Positions 9,935 to 24,469 of a DNA stretch of 64,000 nt are shown here, piece by piece (positions within the stretch are counted from its first letter, which is position 1; the number at the start of each line of letters is the position of its first letter). Both the position numbers and the translations under genes were made by a program. The stretch is from assembly GCA_029959085.1 (NCBI GenBank), contig JARWIR010000177.1:124001-188000 (forward strand), written 5' to 3'. The notes under the pieces were generated by a model. The model did no database searches. It worked only from the letters and a program-made list of their open reading frames with translations, and was not told the DNA's origin. The DNA is from Nemophila menziesii. Its lineage: Eukaryota > Streptophyta > Magnoliopsida > Boraginales > Hydrophyllaceae.

Positions 9935-12360
9935 AAATTTAACATGTATTATTTATATTTGATATAATTAATAATATAAAATTAATAATATTAATAATTA
10001 AACAAAAAGGAAATTGTAGAAAAATATAACTCTATACAATTTTGTATTTATAATAATCTTAAATTATAGGATATGAAAATATTTTAGTTTGTATGTTAAT
10101 TATATATAGTTTCAATTTTAATAACATTTACAAAAATCAAGCGAGAATATTATTTGAGATAATAGCTATACGTGAATTAATTAAAAATAAAAAATAAAGT
10201 TCTAATTAAAATGTTATATCATAAAAAATAAATTGGGTATTAAAACAAGATCTTAGTAAGTTACATGACTTGGGCATAATTCTTTCATAAAAAACTGTAC
10301 AATTTGATCGATGACCATGACATTTCATCACAATCATCCTCATAGGAAGGAAAATTGTAATAAAATGTCATAACCACGAGCATATTGCATAGGTTACACA
10401 GGTTTACTGTGATATTTGGAGAATCGAGATTAATTTGAAGAGCTCTATACGTTTCAATATGTAAAAACAACTCAGGGAAAAGAATATTTGAAGAAAATAT
10501 AGCGGCAGAGAAAAGATTAAAAGTGTTGTGCCAGAATTAGGTTAAATTGTACATGTTTATATAGTAGTTAGGAGTGATGGGCCTGGTTTAGTTGGGCTTT
10601 ATTTTATACATACAGTATATGGTTGATATTAATAAAAAAAATTAAAAAAAGCAGGCGTGGAATTTTATTGGGCCTAATTTTTAGGATAACTATAATAATT
10701 TTTTCATCCCTACTTACCTCTAATCTTAAGATATATATTTATATTTTTAAAATACCTTTATACCCATGGTTATAGAAGATATATTTATTGTATTCAAGAA
10801 TTGTGCGTCTACAACTAGAGTAGCAAAGCCTATCAACCATATCTTAGTGTTGTAAAAAAGGTTTTATTATTTTAAAACTTCTTATTCTATTTTGATTTTA
10901 GTTTCAATTTATTTCGTGAGCTCATAAAATTCTTGAATCGTTCCTTATTATAGAACATAAGTTTATTTTCCCATTATTTTAAAAATTAATAACATGTATA
11001 TGTTAAAACAAAATTTATAAGAATTTATTTATAAAATTGGAACACAAAAAAAATTTTTTTTTAGTAACATTAGAAAAATAATAAAGACAAAATAATCTTT
11101 TATACATATCATTTGGTTTTTTAGTATATATAAATTTATATATTACATAGAAAATTATACTCTGAAGAAATATATTATAATCATTCTTCATTTCGATAGT
11201 ATAGAAATACGACTATTGAAGAAAGATTTGTGTTACAAGGATAAACTTTTTTAATTGATAAAAAAGATTATAAATATTAATATATTCTTTGTTGTTTATT
11301 TGTTCTCTTGTTATCAGTCAATATAGTACATTATTCTCCCTAAATATTCCCTTTTGTTTGATTAAATTTACATTACTTTATAAAGTATTATATCCTTTAT
11401 TTTTGTATTCTATATAATTTAATAGTATATTTTAGTTGGTTAATATATTATGATTAATGATAACTTTATATAATATTGATTTTTTAATAAAACATATTTC
11501 ATGTAGTCTTTCAATTTTTCTTATTAATGTGTCTATTTTTTTATCTCTCAAAATAATAACAATCTTGTAATGTATGTGACTGAAAAATATATTCTATTCA
11601 TAAAATTATATAATATAATAGATTCGTATTTATATTTGGCTAAGTGTAATAAATTTTTTTAGGCCTGATAAATACGTAACGCAACAAAATTGTACATAAC
11701 AAAATCAACCTAGGTTGTTAAGATTGATGAAAGTTTCTCGATTAAAAAAACTAAATGTTTCATCCACAGAAGGTGACATATTAATAGCTTCTACAAATAT
11801 ATGGAATAAGTAGTCGACATAAGTTTAGTTGACAACCTAATATATAGCGTTGTTTAAGTCCAATAAGTGATTAAATATGCAATTAATTGCGATTTTTAAA
11901 ATATAAAACACACACATATCTTGAGATTAAACTCTTGTGCTATTTAGTCTGAGTTTGGCGCATACCATAAATTCTTCTCTACATATACTTATGCAATGAT
12001 AATTTTTCATTGCAAAAACTTAAATATATTTACTGAATTCATATGTATTATGTTAAAATTTGTTTTGGGCTATACCTTATATAGATGAATTATTTGTGAA
12101 GTTTCACGTTATTTTTTTTTACGTAATATTTAAAAAATAGAAACTAAAAGTCGTGTTTAGTAACATTGTTTTTAAAAGATTTTTATAAATTTATTTAGCA
12201 CAATTTTGTCTAAATACAATTTTCATATATGTTGATACAATTTTTTATAGTGTAATTACTATTCAAGATTATATATTAGAAAAAATCCAGAATACATATT
12301 ATATAATTGCTTAATAATATTATTTTGTCTTTATTTTTTAAGAAATAAGTAAAATATAGT
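9935..12360. repeat. U5, type B delta unit (2,426 bp)
   Basis: TATA at 10556-10564. Delta variants: ACTGAATTCAT near 12032 and TTTTACGTAAT near 12116. A longer T run precedes ACGTAA than in some other delta copies. Confidence 0.93.
10285..10470 (-). pseudogene. Short leftward reading frame, type B form (61 codons, TTG start)
   Basis: Present in every type B unit (for example 12709-12894, 17556-17741, 63617-63802). Two alleles exist: NITVN with MSWSS, and NITVT with MSCPS in the mosaic units U8, U10, U12, U16, U19 and U24. The end reads FPSYEDDCDE, which looks more protein-like than the type A frame, so the B phase may be ancestral. There is still no ATG at the start and no recognised domain. 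Uniform preservation is expected from array homogenisation alone and does not show coding constraint. Confidence 0.3.
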
Positions 12361-14783
12361 AAATTTAACATGTATGATTTATATTTGATATAATTAATAA
12401 TATAAAATTAATAATATTAATATTTAAACAAAAAGGAAATTGTAGAAAAATATAACTCTATACAATTTTGTATTTATAATTATCTTAAATTATAGGATAT
12501 GAAAATATTTTAGTTTGTATGTTAATTATATATAGTTTCAATTTTAATAATATTTACAAAAATCAAGCGAGAATATTATTTGAGATAATAACTATACGTG
12601 AATTAATTAAAAATAAAAAATAAAGTTCGAATTAAAATGTTATATCATAAAAAATAAATTGGGTATTAAAACAAGATCTTAGTAAGTTACATGACGGGAA
12701 TAATTCTTTCATAAAAAACTGTACAATTTGATCGATGACCATGACATTTCATCACAATCATCCTCGTAGGAAGGAAAATTGTAATAAAATGTCATAACCA
12801 CGAGCATATTGCATAGGTTACACAGGTTTACTGTGATATTTGGAGAATCGAGATTAATTTGAAGAGCTCTATACGTTTCAATATGTAAAAACAACTCAGG
12901 GAAAAGAATATTTGAAGAAAATATAGCGCCAGAGAAAAGATTAAAAGTGTTGTACCAGAATTAGGTTAAATTGTACATGTTTATATAGTAGTTAGGAGTG
13001 ATGGGCCTGGTTTAGTTGGGCTTTATTTTATACATACAGTATATGGTTGATATTAATAAAAAAAATTAAAAAAAGCAGGCGTGGAATTTTATTGGGCCTA
13101 ATTTTTAGGATAACTATAATAATTTTTCATCCCTACTTACCTCTAATCTTAAAATATATATTTATATTTTTAAAATACCTTTATACCCATGGTTATAGAA
13201 GATATATTTATTGTATTCAAGAATTGTGCGTCTACAACTAGAGTAGCAAAGCCTATCAACCATATCTTAGTGTTGTAAAAAAGTTTTTATTATTTTAAAA
13301 CTTCTTATTCTATTTTGATTTTAGTTTCAATTTATTTCGTGAGCTCATAAAATTCTTGAATCGTTCCTTATTATAGAACATAAGTTTATTTTCCCATTAT
13401 TTTAAAAATTAATAACATGTATATGTTAAAACAAAATTTATAAGAATTTATTTATAAAATTGGAACACAAATAAAATATTTTTTTAGTAACATTAGAAAA
13501 ATAATAAAGACAAAATAATCTTTTATACATATCATTTGGTTTTTTAGTATATATAAATTTATATATTACATAGAAAATTATACTCTGAAGAAATATATTA
13601 TAATCATTCTTCATTTCGATAGTATAGAAATACGACTATTGAAGAAAGATTTGTGCTACAAGGATAAACTTTTTTAATTGATAAAAAAGATTATAAATAT
13701 TAATATATTCTTTGTTGTTTATTTGTTCTCTTGTTATCAGTCAATATAGTACATTATTCTCCCTAAATATTCCCTTATGTTTGATTAAATTTACATTACT
13801 GATAAAGTATTATATCCTTTATTTTTGTATTCTATATAATTTAATAGTATATTTTAGTTGGTTAATATATTATGATTAATGATAACTTTACATAATATTG
13901 ATTTTTTAATAAAATATATTTCATGTAGTCTTTCAATTTTTCTTATTAATGTGTCTATTTTTTTATCTCTCAAAATAATAACAATCTTGTAATGTATGTG
14001 ACTGAAAAATATATTCTATTCATAAAATTATATAATATAATAGATTCGTATTTATATTTGGCTAAGTGTAATAAATTTTTTTAGGCCTGATAAATACGTA
14101 ACGCAACAAAATTGTACATAACAAAATCAACCTAGGTTGTTAAGATTGATGAAAGTTTCTCGATTAAAAAAACTAAATGTTTCATCCGCAGAAGGTGACA
14201 CATTAATAGCTTCTACAAATATATGGAATAAGTAGTCGACATAAGTTTAGTTGACAACCTAATATATAGCGTTGTTTAAGTCCAATAAGTGATTAAATAT
14301 GCAATTAATTGCGATTTTTAAAATATAAAACACACACATATCTTGAGATTAAACTCTTGTGCTATTTAGTCTGAGTTTGGCGCATACCATAAATTCTTCT
14401 CTACATATACTTATGCAATGATAATATTTCATTGCAAAAACTTAAATATATTTACTGAGTTCATATGTATTATGTTAAAATTTGTTTTGGGCTATACCTT
14501 ATATAGATGAATTATTTGTGAAGTTTCACGTTATTTTTTTTTTATGTAATATTTAAAAAATAGAAACTAAAAGTCGTGTTTAGTAACATTGTTTTTAAAA
14601 GATTTTTATAAATTTATTTAGCACAATTTTGTCTAAATACAATTTTCATATATGTTGATACAATTTTTGATAGTGTAATTACTATTCAAGATTATATATT
14701 AGAAAAAATCCAGAATACATATTATATAATTGCTTAATAATATTATTTTGTCTTTATTATTTAAGAAATAAGTAAAATATAGT
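12361..14783. repeat. U6, type B beta unit (2,423 bp)
   Basis: Begins with the ACATGTATGATT variant seen only in units that follow a delta unit (U6, U13, U18, U20, U26). TATA at 12980-12988. Beta variant GATAATATTTCATTGC near 14420. Its right part, from 13,359, is the start of the 4,843-bp dimer duplication. Confidence 0.93.
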
Positions 14784-17208
14784 AAATTTAACATGTATTA
14801 TTTATATTTGATATAATTAATAATATTAAATTAATAATATTAATAATTAAACAAAAAGGAAATTGTAGAAAAATATAACTCTATACAATTTTGTATTTAT
14901 AATAATCTTAAATTATAGGATATGAAAATATTTTAGTTTGTATGTTAATTATATATAGTTTCAATTTTAATAACATTTACAAAAATCAAGCGAGAATATT
15001 ATTTGAGATAATAACTATACGTGAATTAATTAAAAATAAAAAATAAAGTTCGAATTAAAATGTTATATCATAAAAAATAAATTGGGTATTAAAACAAGAT
15101 CTTAGTAAGTTACATGACTTGGTCATAATTCTTTCATAAAAAACTGTACAATTTGATCGATGACCATGACATTTCATCACAATCATCCTCGTAGGAAGGA
15201 AAATTGTAATAAAATGTCATAACCACGAGCATATTGCATAGGTTACACAGGTTTACTGTGATATTTGGAGAATCGAGATTAATTTGAAGAGCTCTATACG
15301 TTTCAATATGTAAAAACAACTCAGGGAAAAGAATATTTGAAGAAAATATAGCGGCAGAAAAAAGATTAAAAGTGTTGTGCCAGAATTAGGTTAAATTGTA
15401 CATGTTTATATAGTAGTTAGGAGTGATGGGCCTGGTTTAGTTGGGCTTTATTTTATACATACAGTATATGGTTGATATTAATAAAAAAAATTAAAAAAAG
15501 CAGGCGTGGAATTTTATTGGGCCTAATTTTTAGGATAACTATAATAATTTTTTCATCCCTACTTACCTCTAATCTTAAAATATATATTTATATTTTTAAA
15601 ATACCTTTATACCCATGGTTATAGAAGATATATTTATTGTATTCAAGAATTGTGTGTCTACAACTAGAGTAGCAAAGCCTATCAATCATATCTTAGTGTT
15701 GTAAAAAAGTTTTTATTATTTTAAAACTTCTTATTCTATTTTGATTTTAGTTTCAATTTATTTCGTGAGCTCATAAAATTCTTAAATCGTTCCTTATTAT
15801 AGAACATAAGTTTATTTTCCCTTTATTTTAAAAATTAATAACATGTATATGTTACAACAAAATTTATAAGAATTTATTTATAAAATTGGAACACAAATAA
15901 AATATTTTTTTTAGTAACATTAGAAAAATAATAAAGACAAAATAATCGTTTATACATATCATTTGATTTTTTAGTATATATAAATTTATATATTACATAG
16001 AAAATTATACTCTGAAGAAATATATTATAATCATTCTTCATTTCGATAGTATAGAAATACGACTATTGAAGAAAGATTTGTGTTACAAGGATAAACTTTT
16101 TTAATTGATAAAAAAGATTATAAATATTAATATATTCTTTGTTGTTTATTTGTTCTCTTGTTATCAGTCAATATAGTACATTATTCTCCCTAAATATTCC
16201 CTTTTGTTTGATTAAATTTACATTACTGATAAAGTATTATATCCTTTATTTTTGTATTCTATATAATTTAATAGTATATTTTAGTTGGTTAATATATTAT
16301 GATTAATGATAACTTTATATAATATTGATTTTTTAATAAAACATATTTCATGTAGTCTTTCAATTTTTCTTATAATGTGTCTATTTTTTTATCTCTCAAA
16401 ATAATAACAATCTTGTAATGTATGTGACTGAAAAATATATTCTATTCATAAAATTATATAATATAATAGATTCGTATTTATATTTGGCTAAGTGTAATAA
16501 ATTTTTTTAGGCCTGATAAATACGTAACGCAACAAAATTGTACATAACAAAATCAACCTAGGTTGTTAAGATTGACGAAAGTTTCTCGATTAAAAAAACT
16601 AAATGTTTCATCCACAGAAGGAGACACATTAATAGCTTCTACAAATATATGGAATAAGTAGTCGACATAAGTTTAGTTGACAACCTAATATATAGCGTTG
16701 TTTAAGTCCAATAAGTGATTAAATATGCAATTAATTGCGATTTTTAAAATATAAAACACACACATATCTTGAGATTAAACTCTTGTGCTATTTAGTCTGA
16801 GTTTGGCGCATACCATAAATTCTTCTCTACATATACTTATGCAATGATAATTTTTCATTGAAAAAACTTAATTATATTTACTGAGTTCATATGTATTATG
16901 TTAAAATTTGTTTTGGGCTATACCTAATATAGATGAATTATTTGTGAAGTTTCACGTTATTTTGTTTTATGTAATATTTAAAAAATAGAAACTAAAAGTC
17001 GTATTTAGTAACATTGTTTTTAAAAGATTTTTATAAATTTATTTAGCAATATTTTGTCTAAATACAATTTTCATATATGTTGATATAATTTTTGATAGTG
17101 TAATTACTATTCAAGATTATATATTAGAAAAAATCCGGAATACATATTATATAATTGCTTAGTAATATTATTTTGTCTTTATTTTTTTAGAAATAAGTAA
17201 AATATAGT
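14784..17208. repeat. U7, type B alpha unit (2,425 bp)
   Basis: TATA at 15405-15413. Alpha variants: TTCATTGAAAAAACTTAATT near 16854 and AGCAATATTTTG near 17045. A near-exact copy is U9, 4,843 bp downstream; both read GACTTGGTCATAATTC near the unit's minus-strand reading frame. Confidence 0.93.
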
Positions 17209-19626
17209 AAATTCAACATGTATTATTTATATTTGATATAATTAATAATATAAAAATAATAATATTAATAATTAAATAAAAGGAAATTGTAGAAAATTAT
17301 TACTCTATACAATTTTGTATTTATAATAATCTTAAATTATAGGATATGAAAATATTTTAGTTTGTATGTTAATTATATATAGTTTCAATTTTAATAACTT
17401 CTACAAAAATCAAGCTAGAATATTATTTGAGATAATAACTATACGTGAATTAATTAAAAATAAAAAATAAAGTTCGAATTAAAATGTTATCATAAAAAAT
17501 AAATTAGGTATTAACACAAGATCTTAGCAAGTTACATGACTTGGGCATAATTCTTTCATAAAAAACTGTACAATTTGATCGATGGACATGACATTTCATC
17601 ACAATCATCCTCGTAGGAAGGAAAATTGTAATAAAATGTCATAACCACGAGCATATTGCATAGGTTACACAGGGTTACTGTGATATTTGGAGAATCGAGA
17701 TTAATCTGAAGAGCTCTATACGTTTCAATATGTAAAAACAACTCAGGGAAAAGAATATTTGAAGAAAATATAGCGGCAGAGAAAAGATTAAAAGTGTTGT
17801 GCCAGAATTAGGTTAAATTGTATATGTTTATATAGTAGTTAGGAATGATGGGCCTGGTTTAGTTGGGCTTTACATTATACAGTATATGGTTGATATAAAT
17901 AAAAAACATAAAAAAACCAGGCGTGGAATTTTATTGGGCCTAATTTTAAGGATAACTATAATAATTTTTTCATCCCTACATACCTCTAATCTTAAGATAT
18001 ATATTTATATTTTTAAAATACCTTCATACCCATGGTTATAGTAGATATATTTGTTGTATTCAAGAATTGTGCGTCTACAACTAGAGTAGCAAAGCCTATC
18101 AACCATATCTTAGTGTTGTAAAAAAGTTTTTATTATTTTAAAACTTCTTATTCTATTTTGATTTTAGTTTCAATTTATTTCGTGAGCTCATAAAATTCTT
18201 AAATCGTTCCTTATTATAGAACATAAGTTTATTTTCCCATTATTTTAAAAATTAATAACATGTATATGTTAAAACAAAATTTATAAGAATTTATTTATAA
18301 AATTGGAACACAAATAAAATATTTTTTTAGTAACATTAGAAAAATAATAAAGACAAAATAATCTTTTATACATATCATTTGGTTTTTTAGTATATATAAA
18401 TTTATATATTACATAGAAAATTATACTCTGAAGAAATATATTATAATCATTCTTCATTTCGATAGTATAGAAATACGACTATTGAAGAAAGATTTGTGCT
18501 ACAAGGATAAACTTTTTTAATTGATAAAAAAGATTATAAATATTAATATATTCTTTGTTGTTTATTTGTTCTCTTGTTATCAGTCAATATAGTACATTAT
18601 TCTCCCTAAATATTCCCTTATGTTTGATTAAATTTACATTACTGATAAAGTATTATATCCTTTATTTTTGTATTCTATATAATTTAATAGTATATTTTAG
18701 TTGGTTAATATATTATGATTAATGATAACTTTACATAATATTGATTTTTTAATAAAATATATTTCATGTAGTCTTTCAATTTTTCTTATTAATGTGTCTA
18801 TTTTTTTATCTCTCAAAATAATAACAATCTTGTAATGTATGTGACTGAAAAATATATTCTATTCATAAAATTATATAATATAATAGATTCGTATTTATAT
18901 TTGGCTAAGTGTAATAAATTTTTTTAGGCCTGATAAATACGTAACGCAACAAAATTGTACATAACAAAATCAACCTAGGTTGTTAAGATTGATGAAAGTT
19001 TCTCGATTAAAAAAACTAAATGTTTCATCCGCAGAAGGTGACACATTAATAGCTTCTACAAATATATGGAATAAGTAGTCGACATAAGTTTAGTTGACAA
19101 CCTAATATATAGCGTTGTTTAAGTCCAATAAGTGATTAAATATGCAATTAATTGCGATTTTTAAAATATAAAACACACACATATCTTGAGATTAAACTCT
19201 TGTGCTATTTAGTCTGAGTTTGGCGCATACCATAAATTCTTCTCTACATATACTTATGCAATGATAATATTTCATTGCAAAAACTTAAATATATTTACTG
19301 AGTTCATATGTATTATGTTAAAATTTGTTTTGGGCTATACCTTATATAGATGAATTATTTGTGAAGTTTCACGTTATTTTTTTTTTATGTAATATTTAAA
19401 AAATAGAAACTAAAAGTCGTGTTTAGTAACATTGTTTTTAAAAGATTTTTATAAATTTATTTAGCACAATTTTGTCTAAATACAATTTTCATATATGTTG
19501 ATACAATTTTTGATAGTGTAATTACTATTCAAGATTATATATTAGAAAAAATCCAGAATACATATTATATAATTGCTTAATAATATTATTTTGTCTTTAT
19601 TATTTAAGAAATAAGTAAAATATAGT
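17209..19626. repeat. U8, mosaic unit: A-like left third, beta right part (2,418 bp)
   Basis: From 17,209 to about 17,945 the variants are type A-like (AAATTCAACATG start, ACATTATACAG, TAATTTTAAGG). After that it is type B, and it lacks the A-specific block. TATA at 17827-17835. The right part is beta. Confidence 0.93.
17777..17940 (-). promoter_or_regulatory. Promoter-like module, mosaic form (U8; same in U10, U12, U19)
   Basis: TATA 17827-17835, site II at 17849-17854, 17864-17869 and 17935-17940. The distal part is A-like (ACATTATACAG), while the TATA-to-site II spacer has the longer type B spacing. Core motifs are unchanged. Confidence 0.55.
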
Positions 19627-22051
19627 AAATTTAACATGTATTATTTATATTTGATATAATTAATAATATTAAATTAATAATATTAATAATTAAACAAAAA
19701 GGAAATTGTAGAAAAATATAACTCTATACAATTTTGTATTTATAATAATCTTAAATTATAGGATATGAAAATATTTTAGTTTGTATGTTAATTATATATA
19801 GTTTCAATTTTAATAACATTTACAAAAATCAAGCGAGAATATTATTTGAGATAATAACTATACGTGAATTAATTAAAAATAAAAAATAAAGTTCGAATTA
19901 AAATGTTATATCATAAAAAATAAATTGGGTATTAAAACAAGATCTTAGTAAGTTACATGACTTGGTCATAATTCTTTCATAAAAAACTGTACAATTTGAT
20001 CGATGACCATGACATTTCATCACAATCATCCTCGTAGGAAGGAAAATTGTAATAAAATGTCATAACCACGAGCATATTGCATAGGTTACACAGGTTTACT
20101 GTGATATTTGGAGAATCGAGATTAATTTGAAGAGCTCTATACGTTTCAATATGTAAAAACAACTCAGGGAAAAGAATATTTGAAGAAAATATAGCGGCAG
20201 AAAAAAGATTAAAAGTGTTGTGCCAGAATTAGGTTAAATTGTACATGTTTATATAGTAGTTAGGAGTGATGGGCCTGGTTTAGTTGGGCTTTATTTTATA
20301 CATACAGTATATGGTTGATATTAATAAAAAAAATTAAAAAAAGCAGGCGTGGAATTTTATTGGGCCTAATTTTTAGGATAACTATAATAATTTTTTCATC
20401 CCTACTTACCTCTAATCTTAAAATATATATTTATATTTTTAAAATACCTTTATACCCATGGTTATAGAAGATATATTTATTGTATTCAAGAATTGTGTGT
20501 CTACAACTAGAGTAGCAAAGCCTATCAATCATATCTTAGTGTTGTAAAAAAGTTTTTATTATTTTAAAACTTCTTATTCTATTTTGATTTTAGTTTCAAT
20601 TTATTTCGTGAGCTCATAAAATTCTTAAATCGTTCCTTATTATAGAACATAAGTTTATTTTCCCTTTATTTTAAAAATTAATAACATGTATATGTTACAA
20701 CAAAATTTATAAGAATTTATTTATAAAATTGGAACACAAATAAAATATTTTTTTTAGTAACATTAGAAAAATAATAAAGACAAAATAATCGTTTATACAT
20801 ATCATTTGATTTTTTAGTATATATAAATTTATATATTACATAGAAAATTATACTCTGAAGAAATATATTATAATCATTCTTCATTTCGATAGTATAGAAA
20901 TACGACTATTGAAGAAAGATTTGTGTTACAAGGATAAACTTTTTTAATTGATAAAAAAGATTATAAATATTAATATATTCTTTGTTGTTTATTTGTTCTC
21001 TTGTTATCAGTCAATATAGTACATTATTCTCCCTAAATATTCCCTTTTGTTTGATTAAATTTACATTACTGATAAAGTATTATATCCTTTATTTTTGTAT
21101 TCTATATAATTTAATAGTATATTTTAGTTGGTTAATATATTATGATTAATGATAACTTTATATAATATCGATTTTTTAATAAAACATATTTCATGTAGTC
21201 TTTCAATTTTTCTTATAATGTGTCTATTTTTTTATCTCTCAAAATAATAACAATCTTGTAATGTATGTGACTGAAAAATATATTCTATTCATAAAATTAT
21301 ATAATATAATAGATTCGTATTTATATTTGGCTAAGTGTAATAAATTTTTTTAGGCCTGATAAATACGTAACGCAACAAAATTGTACATAACAAAATCAAC
21401 CTAGGTTGTTAAGATTGACGAAAGTTTCTCGATTAAAAAAACTAAATGTTTCATCCACAGAAGGAGACACATTAATAGCTTCTACAAATATATGGAATAA
21501 GTAGTCGACATAAGTTTAGTTGACAACCTAATATATAGCGTTGTTTAAGTCCAATAAGTGATTAAATATGCAATTAATTGCGATTTTTAAAATATAAAAC
21601 ACACACATATCTTGAGATTAAACTCTTGTGCTATTTAGTCTGAGTTTGGCGCATACCATAAATTCTTCTCTACATATACTTATGCAATGATAATTTTTCA
21701 TTGAAAAAACTTAATTATATTTACTGAGTTCATATGTATTATGTTAAAATTTGTTTTGGGCTATACCTAATATAGATGAATTATTTGTGAAGTTTCACGT
21801 TATTTTGTTTTATGTAATATTTAAAAAATAGAAACTAAAAGTCGTATTTAGTAACATTGTTTTTAAAAGATTTTTATAAATTTATTTAGCAATATTTTGT
21901 CTAAATACAATTTTCATATATGTTGATATAATTTTTGATAGTGTAATTACTATTCAAGATTATATATTAGAAAAAATCCGGAATACATATTATATAATTG
22001 CTTAGTAATATTATTTTGTCTTTATTTTTTTAGAAATAAGTAAAATATAGT
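19627..22051. repeat. U9, type B alpha unit (2,425 bp), duplicate of U7
   Basis: Same length as U7 and offset by exactly 4,843 bp. The one substitution I found by eye is C at 21169 against T at 16326. TATA at 20248-20256. Confidence 0.93.
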
Positions 22052-24469
22052 AAATTCAACATGTATTATTTATATTTGATATAATTAATAATATAAAAAT
22101 AATAATATTAATAATTAAATAAAAGGAAATTGTAGAAAATTATTACTCTATACAATTTTGTATTTATAATAATCTTAAATTATAGGATATGAAAATATTT
22201 TAGTTTGTATGTTAATTATATATAGTTTCAATTTTAATAACTTCTACAAAAATCAAGCTAGAATATTATTTGAGATAATAACTATACGTGAATTAATTAA
22301 AAATAAAAAATAAAGTTCGAATTAAAATGTTATCATAAAAAATAAATTAGGTATTAACACAAGATCTTAGCAAGTTACATGACTTGGGCATAATTCTTTC
22401 ATAAAAAACTGTACAATTTGATCGATGGACATGACATTTCATCACAATCATCCTCGTAGGAAGGAAAATTGTAATAAAATGTCATAACCACGAGCATATT
22501 GCATAGGTTACACAGGGTTACTGTGATATTTGGAGAATCGAGATTAATCTGAAGAGCTCTATACGTTTCAATATGTAAAAACAACTCAGGGAAAAGAATA
22601 TTTGAAGAAAATATAGCGGCAGAGAAAAGATTAAAAGTGTTGTGCCAGAATTAGGTTAAATTGTATATGTTTATATAGTAGTTAGGAATGATGGGCCTGG
22701 TTTAGTTGGGCTTTACATTATACAGTATATGGTTGATATAAATAAAAAACATAAAAAAACCAGGCGTGGAATTTTATTGGGCCTAATTTTAAGGATAACT
22801 ATAATAATTTTTTCATCCCTACATACCTCTAATCTTAAGATATATATTTATATTTTTAAAATACCTTCATACCCATGGTTATAGTAGATATATTTGTTGT
22901 ATTCAAGAATTGTGCGTCTACAACTAGAGTAGCAAAGCCTATCAACCATATCTTAGTGTTGTAAAAAAGTTTTTATTATTTTAAAACTTCTTATTCTATT
23001 TTGATTTTAGTTTCAATTTATTTCGTGAGCTCATAAAATTCTTAAATCGTTCCTTATTATAGAACATAAGTTTATTTTCCCATTATTTTAAAAATTAATA
23101 ACATGTATATGTTAAAACAAAATTTATAAGAATTTATTTATAAAATTGGAACACAAATAAAATATTTTTTTAGTAACATTAGAAAAATAATAAAGACAAA
23201 ATAATCTTTTATACATATCATTTGGTTTTTTAGTATATATAAATTTATATATTACATAGAAAATTATACTCTGAAGAAATATATTATAATCATTCTTCAT
23301 TTCGATAGTATAGAAATACGACTATTGAAGAAAGATTTGTGCTACAAGGATAAACTTTTTTAATTGATAAAAAAGATTATAAATATTAATATATTCTTTG
23401 TTGTTTATTTGTTCTCTTGTTATCAGTCAATATAGTACATTATTCTCCCTAAATATTCCCTTATGTTTGATTAAATTTACATTACTTTATAAAGTATTAT
23501 ATCCTTTATTTTTGTATTCTATATAATTTAATAGTATATTTTAGTTGGTTAATATATTATGATTAATGATAACTTTACATAATATTGATTTTTTAATAAA
23601 ATATATTTCATGTAGTCTTTCAATTTTTCTTATTAATGTGTCTATTTTTTTATCTCTCAAAATAATAACAATCTTGTAATGTATGTGACTGAAAAATATA
23701 TTCTATTCATAAAATTATATAATATAATAGATTCGTATTTATATTTGGCTAAGTGTAATAAATTATTTTAGGCCTGATAAATACGTAACACAACAAAATT
23801 GTACCTAACAAAATCAACCTAGGTTGTTAAGATTGATGAAAGTTTCTCGATTAAAAAAACTAAATGTTTCATCCACAGAAGGTGACACATTAATAGCTTC
23901 TACAAATATATGGAATAAGTAGTCGACATAAGTTTAGTTGACAACCTAATATATAGCGTTGTTTAAGTCCAATAAGTGATTAAATATGCAATTAATTGCG
24001 ATTTTTAAAATATAAAACACACACATATCTTGAGATTAAACTCTTGTGCTATTTAGTCTGAGTTTGGCGCATACCATAAATTCTTCTCTACATATACTTA
24101 TGCAATGATAACTTTTCATTGCAAAAACTTAAATGTATTTACTGAGTTCATATGTATTATGTTAAAATTTGTTTTGGACTAAACCTTATATAGATTAATT
24201 ATTTGTGAAGTTTCACGTTATTTTGTTTTCTGTAATATTTAAAAAATAGAAACTAAAAGTCGTATTTAGTAACATTGTTTTTAAAAGATTTTTATAAATT
24301 TATTTAGCACAATTTTGTCTAAATATAATTTTCTTATATGTTGATACAATTTTTGATAGTGTAATTACTATTCAAGATTATATATTAGAAAAAATCCGGA
24401 ATACATATTATATAATTGCTTAATAATATTATTTTTTCTTTATTTTTTTAGAAATAAGTAAAATATATT
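22052..24469. repeat. U10, mosaic unit: A-like left third, gamma right part (2,418 bp)
   Basis: Duplicate of U8 at +4,843 bp up to 23,485, where ATTACTTTATAAAG replaces ATTACTGATAAAG. After that it follows the gamma class. TATA at 22670-22678. Confidence 0.93.

Larger units (their letters stand above)
13359..23485. repeat. 4,843-bp two-unit period, about 2.1 copies
   Basis: U7-U8 and U9-U10 are offset by exactly 4,843 bp and near-identical, and the similarity extends left into U6 and right into U10. The left limit is set by G at 13358 against A at 18201, the right limit by G at 18643 against T at 23486. Within these limits I found one substitution by eye (16326/21169). This is a tandem duplication of a dimer, produced recently relative to most unit divergence. 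Confidence 0.85.

Noticed and set aside
11724..11766. Possible C/D snoRNA or structured RNA (TTGATGA with a GATGAAA/TTTCATC stem)
   Set aside because: There is no box D at a suitable distance. Type A and alpha units carry GACGAAA without a compensating change, so the stem is not maintained.
12108..12120. Length changes of the T run before ACGTAA or ATGTAA as a meaningful feature
   Set aside because: Single-base homopolymer differences between otherwise matching units are expected from slippage or sequencing error.
13047..13241. 64-codon plus-strand reading frame (also at 30012, 39722, 42144, 46996, 59107 and 61529)
   Set aside because: It starts at TTG and is rich in K, I, F and Y as expected from A+T-rich sequence. 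It appears only where one T run is shortened, so it is open by accident in some units and closed in others.
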